Below are positions 47,213 to 55,537 of a DNA stretch of 64,000 bases, one piece after another; the stretch's first letter is position 1, and every line of letters starts with the position of its first letter. Source of the stretch: JAFLCL01 sp039809495 (lineage in GTDB: Bacteria > Myxococcota_A > Polyangia > Polyangiales > Sandaracinaceae); NCBI GenBank assembly GCA_039809495.1, contig JBDHVC010000016.1:21161-85160 (forward strand), written 5' to 3'. A program made the translations under genes and the position numbers. The notes under the pieces are model-generated. The model was not told where the DNA came from, ran no database searches, and saw only the letters and a list, made by a program, of their open reading frames with translations.

Positions 47213-48571
47213 TCAGCGCGGTCGATCGAGGAGCAGCGTCCCGAGCTCGCGCGGCGTGTCCGGCGCGCGCGGCCAGTCGGGGCCCGCGGCGACGTAGAGG
47301 CCGTCCCAGTCGTGGTTGCAGCCGCCGCGTCCCCCGCTCCGCTCGACCTCGTCCGGCGAGACGACGATCGCGTCGCCGCCGAGCTCGCCGAGCGAGCGGA
47401 GCGCGAGGTCCCCGAAGAACACGAGCAATTCCGGCGCAGAGCCGCGCGTCTCGCGGAACGCGTCGCGCGGTCGGACGATCCGGTGGCCCCGCCCGCTCGG
47501 GTCGGGCACGGACGCGAGGAGGCGCTCGAGCCTCGCGACGAGCGGCTCGAGCTCGCTCGGCTCGACGAGGCCCTCCGGCTCGCGCCCCTTGAGGTTGACG
47601 AAGACGCGCGCGTAGTAGCCGCCCTCGCCCCAGGCCCGCGTGCGCGACCAGTCGACGAGCGATGGGTCGAAGGGCCGAGGGCGCTCGGGCGCGTCGTGGA
47701 GCGCGAGCAGCCCCTCACGTCGCAAGAGCTCGTTGATGCGCACGCCGCCCTCGAGCGGGCGCGCGCCGTGATCGCTCATCACGATCACGTTCGCGTCCGG
47801 GCCGATCCGGTCGAGGAGGCGCTCGATCCGCAGGTCGACGAGGGCGAAGTAGTCGCGCGCCCGGCGCGCGAGGGGGTGGCGCGGGACGTGGCGCGGATCG
47901 CTCGGATCGAGCAGCGGCCAGAAGAGGTGGTGGAGCCGATCGACGCCGATCTCGACGAGGAAGAGGAGGGACGGATCGTGCGCGTCGAGGACGTGCTCCG
48001 CGATGTCGAAGTGCTGCCGCGTCATCCGTGCGAGCGCGTCCATCGCGCGATCCCCCTCGAGGGCGCGATCGAGGTCGGGGACGTAGGGGCCGAAGCGCTC
48101 CGCGAGGCTCGAGGCGAGGGCGCGCGGGTGCGTGTGCGGCACGTCCGCGCCCGGCGTGAGCAGGCACGAGACCTGGACGAGCCGCTCGCTCATGCCCTCG
48201 CGGAGCGGGTAGGAGGGCGGCACGAAGAGCGCGGCCGCGCGCTCGCCGCGCTCGATCGCGCGATCCCAGACGTGGGGCGCGTCGATCGCGCGCGCGGTCG
48301 TGAGCCCGAGCGCGTACGAGCCCGGCGCACGGTCGCGGAAGCCGTACACACCGAGCTCGCCCGCGTCGCGGCCCGTCGTCGCGCACGCCCACGCGGGGAC
48401 GGTGATCGGCGGGACGACGGAGCGGAGCGTCCCCCAGCTCCCCCTCGCGCGCAGGCGCCGGAGCGTGGGCATCGCGCCCGCGAAGCGATCGAAGAGTAGG
48501 CGCGGCGAGGCGCAGTCGAGGCCCACGATCAGGGTGCGGCGCGCCCGCTCGGCTCGTCCGGCGGCGCTCAC
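47213..48571 (-). CDS. Alkaline-phosphatase-superfamily phosphodiesterase/phosphatase (second copy)
   Basis: A 452-residue paralogue of the enzyme at 30519-32213. TLIVGLDCASPRLLF has the first metal Asp, PPITVPAWACATTGRDAGE the nucleophile Thr in TVPAW, IGVDRLHHLFWPLLD the second metal site, VMSDHGARPLEGGV the Asp-His pair, and GGRGGCNHDWDGLYVA the last His. No signal peptide. GTG at 48571 overlaps the TGA of the glutathione transferase-like gene, so the two are co-translated. Relatives annotated as predicted AP-superfamily phosphohydrolases have no known substrate. Confidence 0.85.
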   Translation of the reverse strand: MSAAGRAERARRTLIVGLDCASPRLLFDRFAGAMPTLRRLRARGSWGTLRSVVPPITVPAWACATTGRDAGELGVYGFRDRAPGSYALGLTTARAIDAPHVWDRAIERGERAAALFVPPSYPLREGMSERLVQVSCLLTPGADVPHTHPRALASSLAERFGPYVPDLDRALEGDRAMDALARMTRQHFDIAEHVLDAHDPSLLFLVEIGVDRLHHLFWPLLDPSDPRHVPRHPLARRARDYFALVDLRIERLLDRIGPDANVIVMSDHGARPLEGGVRINELLRREGLLALHDAPERPRPFDPSLVDWSRTRAWGEGGYYARVFVNLKGREPEGLVEPSELEPLVARLERLLASVPDPSGRGHRIVRPRDAFRETRGSAPELLVFFGDLALRSLGELGGDAIVVSPDEVERSGGRGGCNHDWDGLYVAAGPDWPRAPDTPRELGTLLLDRPR

Positions 48572-49368
48572 CGCGCGGGCTCGAAGGGGTGCTCGCGCAC
48601 GATCCGCTCGCGCGCGGCGAGGAGCGTCGGGAGGGCGCCCTCGAGCCGCGCGTCCGCGAAGGCTCGGACGCCGCCCCCGAGCGCGGGGGAGGGCGAGACG
48701 AATTCGAGGGTGGTGACGAGCGAGACGTCCGCGAAGCTGAAGCGATCGCCCGCGAGGTAGCTGCGCCGCTCGAGCTTGTCGGAGGCGGCGACGAGCACGT
48801 CGAGGACGAGTCGTCCGAGCGCGTCGCGATCGCTCGGATCGAGGCGCCCCCCGCGCTCGCCGAGGTCGCCGCCGTACTTCGCGAGGATGAAGCGGCAGGT
48901 GCGGCGGCCGACGGGCAGCGACGCTCGCTTGAGCACGCGCGGCCATCGCCGCGGCATCGCGTCGACGAGCGCCCCCTCGTCGTCGAGCATCCGCTCGGTC
49001 ACGAGCAGGCGCGCGGCCTGCTTCGCGAGATCGAGGCGGTCGAGCCAGCGGTCGATCGCCTGGAGGTGCTCCGCGGGGAAGAGCGTCCGCGAGCGGTCCT
49101 GATCGCTCGCCTCCTCGGCGCGCTCCGCGATGGCGCGCGAGTCGGGCGTGACGCGATCCCGCTCGATCAGGATGGGCACGCTCAGCCGCTCGCCGACGAG
49201 GCGCCGCTCGTGGAGCGAGAGGCGGGCGCGGAGCATCGGCTCGCCGACGAGCGGCAGGTAGGGCTCGAAGCGGTGGGCGAGCCCGTGGTGCTGGAGCGCG
49301 AAGCGCGCCTGGAGCGTCCACGGCGAGTAGGGGATCCCGATCAGCGTGGCGTTCGGCGAGAGGCTCAC
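48568..49368 (-). CDS. Glutathione S-transferase-like protein
   Basis: A 266-residue protein with an N-terminal thioredoxin-like half (LIGIPYSPWTLQARFALQHH, then VPILIERD and DSRAIAERAEE for the gamma-Glu site) and a helical C-terminal half with YLAGDRFSFADVSLVTTLEF, the GST C-domain hallmark. It likely conjugates or reduces small molecules, but it could be an isomerase or structural member. Length exceeds typical GSTs by about 50 residues, mainly between the halves. It is co-translated with the phosphatase below it. Confidence 0.82.
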   Translation of the reverse strand: MSLSPNATLIGIPYSPWTLQARFALQHHGLAHRFEPYLPLVGEPMLRARLSLHERRLVGERLSVPILIERDRVTPDSRAIAERAEEASDQDRSRTLFPAEHLQAIDRWLDRLDLAKQAARLLVTERMLDDEGALVDAMPRRWPRVLKRASLPVGRRTCRFILAKYGGDLGERGGRLDPSDRDALGRLVLDVLVAASDKLERRSYLAGDRFSFADVSLVTTLEFVSPSPALGGGVRAFADARLEGALPTLLAARERIVREHPFEPAR

Positions 49369-49409
49369 GCGCTCGTGATACCACGGGCGTCCCGGCGGCC
49401 GGCGTAGCC

Positions 49410-49425
49410 GGCGCGCAGACGCGCC
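49410..49425 (-). terminator. Distal hairpin after rpmE
   Basis: GGCGCG (49410-49415) and CGCGCC (49420-49425) with a four-base loop, beyond the larger hairpin at 49425-49459. Together they look like tandem stops of rpmE transcription. Confidence 0.45.
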
Positions 49426-49459
49426 GAGCCCCGCGCCGCGAGCGTGCGGGCGGGGCTCG
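49425..49459 (-). terminator. 10-bp GC hairpin after rpmE
   Basis: CGAGCCCCGC (49425-49434) pairs perfectly with GCGGGGCTCG (49450-49459) around a 15-base loop, 21 bases after the rpmE stop. No T-run, as elsewhere in this genome. Confidence 0.6.
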
Positions 49460-49480
49460 AGGTGTCCGATCCGTGCTGGC

Positions 49481-49717
49481 TCAGGCCTTGGCGGCCTTGG
49501 TGGCCTTCGCGGGCTTCGCGACGTTCTCGTACTTCTTGCGGAAGCGCTCGACGCGTCCGGCCGTGTCGAGGATGCGCTGCTTGCCCGTGTAGAAGGGGTG
49601 GCAGGCGCCGCAGACGTCGACCGAGAACGAGCCTCGCGTCGAGTGCGTGCGGTAGACCTGGCCGCACGCGCAGCTGACGGTGGCTTCCTTGTAGTCCGGG
49701 TGGATGCCTTCCTTCAT
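49481..49717 (-). CDS. rpmE: 50S ribosomal protein L31, zinc-binding form
   Basis: A 78-residue large-subunit protein at the bridge to the small subunit. MKEGIHPDYKEATVSCACG is the canonical start, with C16 and C18, and SFSVDVCGACHPFYTGKQR has the second CxxC, so it is the zinc-bearing RpmE and not the zinc-free YkgM form. A short Ala/Lys tail (KPAKATKAAKA) follows. ATG 49717 is fixed by homology. It heads a minus-strand series GST-phosphatase-prfA-lon, though hairpins downstream suggest its own transcript. Confidence 0.96.
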   Translation of the reverse strand: MKEGIHPDYKEATVSCACGQVYRTHSTRGSFSVDVCGACHPFYTGKQRILDTAGRVERFRKKYENVAKPAKATKAAKA

Positions 49718-49887
49718 GGTTCCTCGGAGCCCTCCGCGCCTCGCGTCGCGCGTCCCCTGTGGACGGCGGGAGATGAGAGGGGCCCGCGATCTAGCGGAGG
49801 ACGGCGCGCTCCGCAAGGAGGCCGCGCCCTCGATGGGGCGCGCGAGCGACCCCGATCTGGGGTACGACGTCCCTCCGAAAAGTTGTC

Positions 49888-49907
49888 ACGCGAGGCCCGC
49901 CTCGCGT
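49888..49907. promoter_or_regulatory. 20-bp palindrome before the acylphosphatase gene
   Basis: ACGCGAGGC (49888-49896) and GCCTCGCGT (49899-49907) are perfect complements around CC. It touches the ribosome site AGGAGG (49908-49913) of the acylphosphatase gene. As DNA it could be an operator; as RNA a stem beside the ribosome site. Nothing else is recognised in the 206-base divergent gap to rpmE. Confidence 0.45.
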
Positions 49908-49923
49908 AGGAGGGATGCATCTC

Positions 49924-50202
49924 ATGTCTTTGAAGCGGATCCATCTCGTGATCCGAGGGCGCGTCCAGGGCGTGTACTTCCGCGCCTCGGCCGCTCGAGA
50001 GGCCAAGCGCCTCGGCCTGACGGGCTGGGTGAAGAACCGGCCCGACAACGCCGTGGAGCTCGTCGCCGAGGGTGAAGAAGACCAGGTGAAGGACTTCCTC
50101 GCATGGGCGCAGCACGGACCATCCACCGCACGCGTGGACAAGATCGACACCCGCTGGCGCAGCTACACCGGCGAATTCGCGAGCTTCGAGATCGCGGGCT
50201 GA
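49924..50202 (+). CDS. Acylphosphatase
   Basis: A 92-residue enzyme that hydrolyses acyl phosphates. IRGRVQGVYFRASAAREAKR holds the catalytic Arg and the phosphate loop, and GWVKNRPDNAVELVAEGEE the catalytic Asn. The full ferredoxin-like fold is present. ATG 49924 is preferred to 49915 because AGGAGG (49908-49913) is ten bases from it but only one from the earlier ATG. Confidence 0.93.
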   Translation: MSLKRIHLVIRGRVQGVYFRASAAREAKRLGLTGWVKNRPDNAVELVAEGEEDQVKDFLAWAQHGPSTARVDKIDTRWRSYTGEFASFEIAG

Positions 50203-50345
50203 CGGCGCTCCGCGCTCGACGTGATCCGTCGGGCAGCGCGCGCTGGCCGGGCGGGAGGGAGGCTCGGGCCGACGCACTCGGCTTGAGGCAGCGTCTGGGC
50301 GCAGCCGCTCCGACGACGAGGGAACGGCACGAGTCAGGGCAGCGG

Positions 50346-51791
50346 GTGCGTTCCCTGCGCGTCGTCGGGGGGCTCCTCGGTCTCGCGCTCGCGCTGCTCC
50401 TCCTCGGCGCGCCGTGCCGCGCGCTCGCGGACGCGCCGAGCGTGGATCTCGCGGCGCTGGCGGAGGGGCTCGGCGCCGACGATCCCTCGACGCGGGCCGC
50501 CGCGATCGAGGCGCTCTCGACGCTGCCCGAGGAGGCGGTCCCGGCCATCCGCGCGCGCCTCGAGGTGCTCGCACGCTCACGCCCGTCCGCCGAGGAGGCG
50601 AGCCAGGCGCTCACCGCGATCCGGCGGGCGACGGGCTCGCGCCGCGCCGACGATCTCGTCGACCTCGCCGCGGGGCTCGCGCCCGCGCTCGACGCGGATC
50701 GCTCGCGCGCGATGCTCCGCGTCGCCGAGCCGCTCGCGCTGCTCCGGAGCCTCGAGCGGATCGGGGCGACGCCCGCGCTCCGCCTGGTGCCCGACGTGCT
50801 CGGGCTCGACGGCGAGCCGTGGCGGATGGAGGGGCGACGGGTGACGATTCGCCTGGGCGATCGCGTCGCCGCCGCCGCCATCCTCGCGCGCGCGTCCTCG
50901 AGCGCCGAGGGGAGGCTCTGGGCGAGCTGGTCGGGCGAGCGGCTCGGCCTGGGCTCGCCGGGCGCGGTGGCGCAGCGCAGCTCGGGGAGCGAGCTCGCGC
51001 CGATCCTCCTCGCGTACGCGGAGACGCGCACGCTCGCGGCGATCCCCATCATCGCCTCCTTCGTCGACAGCGACGAGCGGCTGCTCCGCGAGGCGGCCCG
51101 CGAGGCGCTCCGCGCGTATGGACAGAACAGCGTCTGGGTGGCGCGTGAGACGTACCAGACCCGCCTCGGCGAGAGCGCCGACCTCGCGTGGGGCTGGGAG
51201 CGCACGCTCGACGAGCTCTTCTCGAGGCTCGACGCCGCCCGCGCCGCGCACGTCCACCGCGCGCTCGAGACGGCGAGCGGGGCGCTCGATCGCGGGGACG
51301 ACGCCGCCGCGCTCGACGCGCTCGACGCGGCGCTGCTCCGGAGCCCGGACCTGGCGGCCGACGAGGCGGCGCTCCTCTACGCGAGGCTCGGCGCGCGCAC
51401 CCCAGACCGCGAGGAGCGCGATCGGCTCCTGCGCCGCGCGCTCGCGATCGCGCCGGACGCCGAGGCCGCGAGGTCGTGGCGAGGCCGCCTCGAGCACGAT
51501 CGCGCCGCGGCGCTGCTCGAGCGGGGCGTGCTCGACGCCGCCGCGTTCCACCGCGCCGCCGAGGCGAGCCCCGACTGCGAGGCCTGCGTCGAGGCGAGCG
51601 CCGCGCTCCGCGCCCAGGAGGGCGTCGTCGACGTCGATCGCACGCTCCCCTACGCCGTCGCGGCGGGCTTCTTCGCGCTCCTCGGCGTCCTCCTCTTGAC
51701 CTGGCCGAGGCGCGCCCCGCGGCTCGCGCCCGCGCCCGCCTCGCCGCCCCCGACCCCACCGCTCGCGCTCGCGGACGACACGCTCTCGTGA
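50346..51791 (+). CDS. Exported HEAT/TPR-like membrane protein, unknown function
   Basis: A 481-residue protein with a signal sequence (VVGGLLGLALALLLLGAP, cleaved near ALADAPS). Helical repeats follow, first HEAT-like (DDPSTRAAAIEALSTLPEEA, DERLLREAAREALRAYG), then TPR-like (LETASGALDRGDDAAALDAL). A membrane span near the end (YAVAAGFFALLGVLLLTWP) and a proline-rich tail in the cytoplasm close it. The GTG at 50346 is chosen because it begins the signal peptide. I do not recognise a specific family; the layout suits a scaffold on the periplasmic face. Confidence 0.7.
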   Translation: MRSLRVVGGLLGLALALLLLGAPCRALADAPSVDLAALAEGLGADDPSTRAAAIEALSTLPEEAVPAIRARLEVLARSRPSAEEASQALTAIRRATGSRRADDLVDLAAGLAPALDADRSRAMLRVAEPLALLRSLERIGATPALRLVPDVLGLDGEPWRMEGRRVTIRLGDRVAAAAILARASSSAEGRLWASWSGERLGLGSPGAVAQRSSGSELAPILLAYAETRTLAAIPIIASFVDSDERLLREAAREALRAYGQNSVWVARETYQTRLGESADLAWGWERTLDELFSRLDAARAAHVHRALETASGALDRGDDAAALDALDAALLRSPDLAADEAALLYARLGARTPDREERDRLLRRALAIAPDAEAARSWRGRLEHDRAAALLERGVLDAAAFHRAAEASPDCEACVEASAALRAQEGVVDVDRTLPYAVAAGFFALLGVLLLTWPRRAPRLAPAPASPPPTPPLALADDTLS

Positions 51792-51894
51792 CGCTGGGAG
51801 GTCGGCTCGACGCTCGGAGGGCTCGCGTCGGGTCGCCGATCGCGAGCGCGGCGTCGTGCTCCTCACGCTATGCTCCTGCGCCCAAGGGGCAGCG

Positions 51895-53280
51895 ATGCTG
51901 ACGCGGATTGAGATCGACGGGTTCAAGAGCTTCGAGGATCTCGCCGTGGATCTGTCGCCCTTCACCCTCGTCGTCGGGAGCAACGGCGCGGGGAAGAGCA
52001 ACCTCTTCGACGCCATCCAGCTCCTCGCGTCGCTCGCGAGCACGGACGTCGCGAGCGCCATGCAGGGGATGCGCGGCGAGCCGCTCGATCTCTTTCGACG
52101 CACCCCGACCGGGCACGCCGAACGGATGCACTTCGCCGTGGAGGTACTCCTCGACCCGGTCACCCGAGATCCCTGGGGGAGCGAGATCACGCTGGAACGC
52201 ACGCGGCTGCGGTACGAGCTGACGCTCGAACGACGCAAGGCCGCCAACGGGATCGAGCGGGTTCGGGTCGTGAAGGAGTCGGCGAATTCAATCTCGCGTA
52301 ACGACGACCAATGGTCTCGGACCGAGAGAGCCTCGCACGAGTTTCGGAAGCGCTTCCTTCGGTACGGCCGCGCGCGGCAGTTCCTGACGACGGGCGAGGG
52401 TGACGACGGCCCCGAGTTCAAGATCCATCAGGACGGTCGTGCTGGACGCAAACGCCCCGCGACCGCCGCCGAGGCGACCGTGCTCTCGAGCATCACGAGC
52501 GCCGAGTTCCCGCACCTCTTCGCGCTCCGCGAGGAGCTGCGGCGGTGGCGGCTCTTGCAGCTCGATCCGGTGTTGCTCCGCCGGCCCGTGCCGGCTCACT
52601 CCCCGGACGAGCTCAGCGAGGACGGCTCCAACCTCGCGGCGGTGCTCGCCCGGTTGAAGGTGGAGACGCGCACCGACGCCCGGCCAATGGGCGCGCTGAG
52701 CGACATCTCGATCGATCTGAACGGCCTCGTCGGCGGGATTCGACGCATCGACGCCGACCTGCACGAGGCGAGCCGGGAGTACCGCGTCGAGGCCACGACG
52801 CGAGACGGGCTCACGTTCTCCGCGCAGGTGCTCTCCGATGGCACCCTCAGGGTGCTGGCGCTGCTCACGCTGCTCCACGACCCGAAGAGCCGCGGGCTCG
52901 TCTGCTTCGAGGAGCCGGAGAACGGCGTCCACCCGGGGCGACTCCGGCAGCTGATGGAGCGCCTCGAGGCGATGGTGACTCGACCCTCCGACCGGGAGTT
53001 CCCGCCCGGCTCCTCGCGCCAGCTGATCCTCAACAGCCACTCGCCGGTCGCTCTGTCGGCGGTGCTGAACGAGGAACTCCACGCGCGCGAATGCACGGTG
53101 CTCTTCGCCGACGTGTCGAGCGTCACCGATCCTGCGAGCGGCCGCGCGCGGCAGCGGACGCGCCTTCGCCGTGTACCACAGGGCCGCCAGCAGGAGCTCG
53201 GGGACGACGGATTTCCGTCGCCCGGTTACGTATCGGGGGTCGAGGTACGACAGATCCTCGACACCGCGACGGAGCGCTGA
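51895..53280 (+). CDS. AAA15/ABC-type ATPase, first gene of a two-gene module
   Basis: A 461-residue SMC/ABC-like ATPase. TRIEIDGFKSFEDLAVDLSP opens it in the manner of RecF/AAA15 proteins, VVGSNGAGKSNLFDAIQLL is Walker A, VLSDGTLRVLALLTLLHD the ABC signature, VCFEEPENGVHPGRLRQLM Walker B, and LILNSHSPVALSAVL the H-loop. All catalytic motifs are intact. It lacks long coiled coils, so the two halves are joined by about 250 residues. The next gene starts two bases after its stop. Related ATPase plus TOPRIM-like pairs (OLD, PARIS, Gabija-type ideas) act in phage defence; function here is inferred. Confidence 0.88.
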   Translation: MLTRIEIDGFKSFEDLAVDLSPFTLVVGSNGAGKSNLFDAIQLLASLASTDVASAMQGMRGEPLDLFRRTPTGHAERMHFAVEVLLDPVTRDPWGSEITLERTRLRYELTLERRKAANGIERVRVVKESANSISRNDDQWSRTERASHEFRKRFLRYGRARQFLTTGEGDDGPEFKIHQDGRAGRKRPATAAEATVLSSITSAEFPHLFALREELRRWRLLQLDPVLLRRPVPAHSPDELSEDGSNLAAVLARLKVETRTDARPMGALSDISIDLNGLVGGIRRIDADLHEASREYRVEATTRDGLTFSAQVLSDGTLRVLALLTLLHDPKSRGLVCFEEPENGVHPGRLRQLMERLEAMVTRPSDREFPPGSSRQLILNSHSPVALSAVLNEELHARECTVLFADVSSVTDPASGRARQRTRLRRVPQGRQQELGDDGFPSPGYVSGVEVRQILDTATER

Positions 53281-53282
53281 GG

Positions 53283-53945
53283 GTGCGCTACCTGGGGTTG
53301 GCACTCTACGCGGAGGGGACGAGCGACTACTCGTTCCTGGCGCCTCTACTCCATCGTGCGTGCGAGGATCTCTGCCTCCAGCTCGTGCGCGAGCTCGTCG
53401 AGGTCGGGCCGGTGGTGGCGTTGACAGAGCCACGAGACGCCAAAGGCAGATCGCGCGACAGGCGCATCTCCGCAGCTGCGAAGAAGCAGCTGGGGGCGTG
53501 GGACATCCTCTTCGTCCATGCGGACGGCGGAGGCGATCCTGACAAAGCTCGGCGCGAGCGGGTCGCACCTGCGCTGGAGCGCTTGCGAGACGAGTACGGA
53601 GAGCGGGGCCGAGGCGTCGCGGTGGTCCCCGTCCGAGAGCTTGAGGCGTGGGCGCTCGTCGATGGAGACGCGCTCCGGGAGGCGCTCGGGACGAGCCTGT
53701 CCGACGCGGATCTCGGCCTTCCGAGACCCGATCTCGCGGAGCGGGAGTCGGACCCCAAGGGTCGTCTGGCGCAGGCTTTCCTAGCGAGCGGGATCCGGCG
53801 TCCGGCCAGGGGTAGCGGTGAGGACCCCTACCTGGCCATGATCGCGGAGCAGGTCTCGTTGGAGGCGCTTCGTAAGCTCTCGGCGTTTGGAGCGCTCGAG
53901 GAGGACCTGAAGCGTGCCCTCGAGGGGCTCGGCATCGTGCGCTGA
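53283..53945 (+). CDS. DUF4276/TOPRIM-like protein paired with the ATPase
   Basis: A 220-residue protein. GLALYAEGTSDYSFLAPLL at the start has the glutamate of a TOPRIM-like fold, WDILFVHADGGGDPDKARRE gives the central DxD-like strand, and VAVVPVRELEAWALVDGDAL the third acidic site, the order seen in DUF4276. These could bind metal for nuclease or nucleotide chemistry. GTG at 53283 follows the ATPase stop by two bases, so expression is coupled. The pair resembles ATPase-plus-TOPRIM defence modules but is not one I can name. It is convergent with the signalling operon, 35 bases away. Confidence 0.75.
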   Translation: MRYLGLALYAEGTSDYSFLAPLLHRACEDLCLQLVRELVEVGPVVALTEPRDAKGRSRDRRISAAAKKQLGAWDILFVHADGGGDPDKARRERVAPALERLRDEYGERGRGVAVVPVRELEAWALVDGDALREALGTSLSDADLGLPRPDLAERESDPKGRLAQAFLASGIRRPARGSGEDPYLAMIAEQVSLEALRKLSAFGALEEDLKRALEGLGIVR

Positions 53946-53980
53946 GCACCCTCCGGCGCGTGACGAGCCGCTCCCGCTCC

Positions 53981-54268
53981 TCAGGCCTGCGCCGCGCGGA
54001 GGATCAGCGCGACCACCCGCTCCGCCTCGTGGCGGCGCGCGGCGCGTGGGACGTCGACGTCGACGCGGATCTGGCAGCGGCCCGTCTTCCTGACCAGGAG
54101 CACGCGCGTCCTCCGCGCGTCGACGAGGCAGACGAGCCCTGGTGGCGAGGCGTCCTCGCGCATCCCCGCCGCGAGCAACCCTCGGGCGGCGGCGTCGATC
54201 GCCGAGGGAGGCAGCTCGACGCGCCAGGAGGCGCGCTCCGTGCAGCCCGAGTCGAGCTCGAGCTTCAT
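53981..54268 (-). CDS. Small protein, last gene of the Roadblock/ParA operon
   Basis: A 95-residue protein of unknown family, MKLELDSGCTERASWRVELP at the start and CQIRVDVDVPRAARRHEAER near the end. It has no membrane segment. The ATG overlaps the stop of the V4R-like gene (ATGA at 54268-54265), so it is surely translated with it. Small size and strand-rich look suggest an adaptor. I see no known motif. Confidence 0.6.
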   Translation of the reverse strand: MKLELDSGCTERASWRVELPPSAIDAAARGLLAAGMREDASPPGLVCLVDARRTRVLLVRKTGRCQIRVDVDVPRAARRHEAERVVALILRAAQA

Positions 54269-55524
54269 TGGGCGGCGATCACGACCTCGGTGACGTCGTC
54301 GCCGCGGGTGACGCAGCGGGGGACGTCGATGGAGAAGCCGAGGCCGCCGGAGCGGCGGAAGAGGTCGTCGTAGAAGCGGCCGTCGAGCTGCGGGCGCTCG
54401 GCCCACGGGACGCGGTGCGCGAGCACCATGAAGGCGAGCGCGGCGCCCTGCATGAAGTAGGAGCGCGAGCGCTCGCTCACCCCGTGGCGGAAGCGCCAGT
54501 GCGCCGCCTCGTAGTTCGCGCCCGCGCGGAGCACCAGGCGGCGGCCCTTCTCGAACTCGGCGACGGCCCAGCGGCCGAAGCCGAGGCCGCGCGCGATCGC
54601 GGTGCAGCCACGCACGATCTCCTCCGGCGCGCCGCCGAGCGGCCCGACCATGCCCTCCCACTCGGGCGAGAGCAGGATGTTGCCGAAGGTGTGGAAGACG
54701 CAGACGTGGCCGGCCTCGCGGAGCAGGTCCTCCGCAGGCCCGACCGAGGGGCGAGAGACGGCCTCGGCGTGCCGGACCGCGTTGAAGCCCGTCTCGTTGT
54801 AGTAGCTCGCGAGGTGCTGCGTGACGAAGACGTTGAAGGCCTGGACGAGGCCGCGCTCGTCGCCGCTCACGCCGCGGAGGAAGCCCTGAAGGCCCTTCGT
54901 GATCTCGGCGATCGCCGCCTCGTCGACGCCCCGCTCGCTCGGCCCGAAGAAGGGGCGCAGGTCGGCCTCGAGCGGGAGGCGCGGAGGCCGAGGGCGCGTG
55001 GCGGGGCGCCCCTCGAACACGCAGCTCGACGCGCGCATCGCGATGCACTCTTTCTCGACGACCTCGAAGCGATCTCCCCGCTCGGAGGTCGTCTCGAAGA
55101 CGGCGGCGACGAAGCCGGCGGCGACGGAATCGACGGGATCGAAGCGCCGCACGCGGCTGCCGTACTTCTCGCGCCACGCGAAGCCGTAGTGGGCGTGGGT
55201 GCTCGTCGCGCGCGGCGTCGAGCCCGAGAGATCGAAGTCCACGCGACCCTGCCCCATCGAGGCGAAGAGCGCCTGCGCGAGCTCGAGCCGCTCGGGGATC
55301 GTGCGGGCCGACGCGCGCTCGTAGAGCGCCGTCAAGAGGGGCGCGAACGCGGCGGCGGCGACCTCCGCGCGCATGGCGAAGCCCGCGTCTTCGCCCATCA
55401 CGTCGTCGATCGTCTGGTCGTGGAAGAGGTTGAAGTGGTGGCAGTGGTAGACGTAAGGCGTCCCCGCGAGGAAGGTGAGGTCGTGCTCGGGGATCAGCGT
55501 CGTGTGCTCGGCGAATCGGTTCAT
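54265..55524 (-). CDS. V4R-like (ligand-binding) protein of the Roadblock operon
   Basis: A 419-residue soluble protein. TPYVYHCHHFNLFHDQTIDD begins a region that recurs loosely at HVCVFHTFGNILLSPEWEG, suggesting two related domains. FEVVEKECIAMRASSCVFEG has paired cysteines in the way V4R (4-vinyl reductase) domains do; DSVAAGFVAAVFETTSERGD precedes it. V4R domains bind small hydrophobic ligands. The identification is tentative. It is 13 bases from the Roadblock gene and overlaps the 95-residue protein's start. Confidence 0.55.
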   Translation of the reverse strand: MNRFAEHTTLIPEHDLTFLAGTPYVYHCHHFNLFHDQTIDDVMGEDAGFAMRAEVAAAAFAPLLTALYERASARTIPERLELAQALFASMGQGRVDFDLSGSTPRATSTHAHYGFAWREKYGSRVRRFDPVDSVAAGFVAAVFETTSERGDRFEVVEKECIAMRASSCVFEGRPATRPRPPRLPLEADLRPFFGPSERGVDEAAIAEITKGLQGFLRGVSGDERGLVQAFNVFVTQHLASYYNETGFNAVRHAEAVSRPSVGPAEDLLREAGHVCVFHTFGNILLSPEWEGMVGPLGGAPEEIVRGCTAIARGLGFGRWAVAEFEKGRRLVLRAGANYEAAHWRFRHGVSERSRSYFMQGAALAFMVLAHRVPWAERPQLDGRFYDDLFRRSGGLGFSIDVPRCVTRGDDVTEVVIAAQ

Positions 55525-55537
55525 CTCGGCGTCTCCC

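Noticed and set aside
47213..48571. Loss of the nucleophile in the second phosphatase (WACATTG versus WTTFLTG)
   Set aside because: The nucleophile is the Thr before the Pro (TVPAW, TLPNW), present in both. The difference lies elsewhere.
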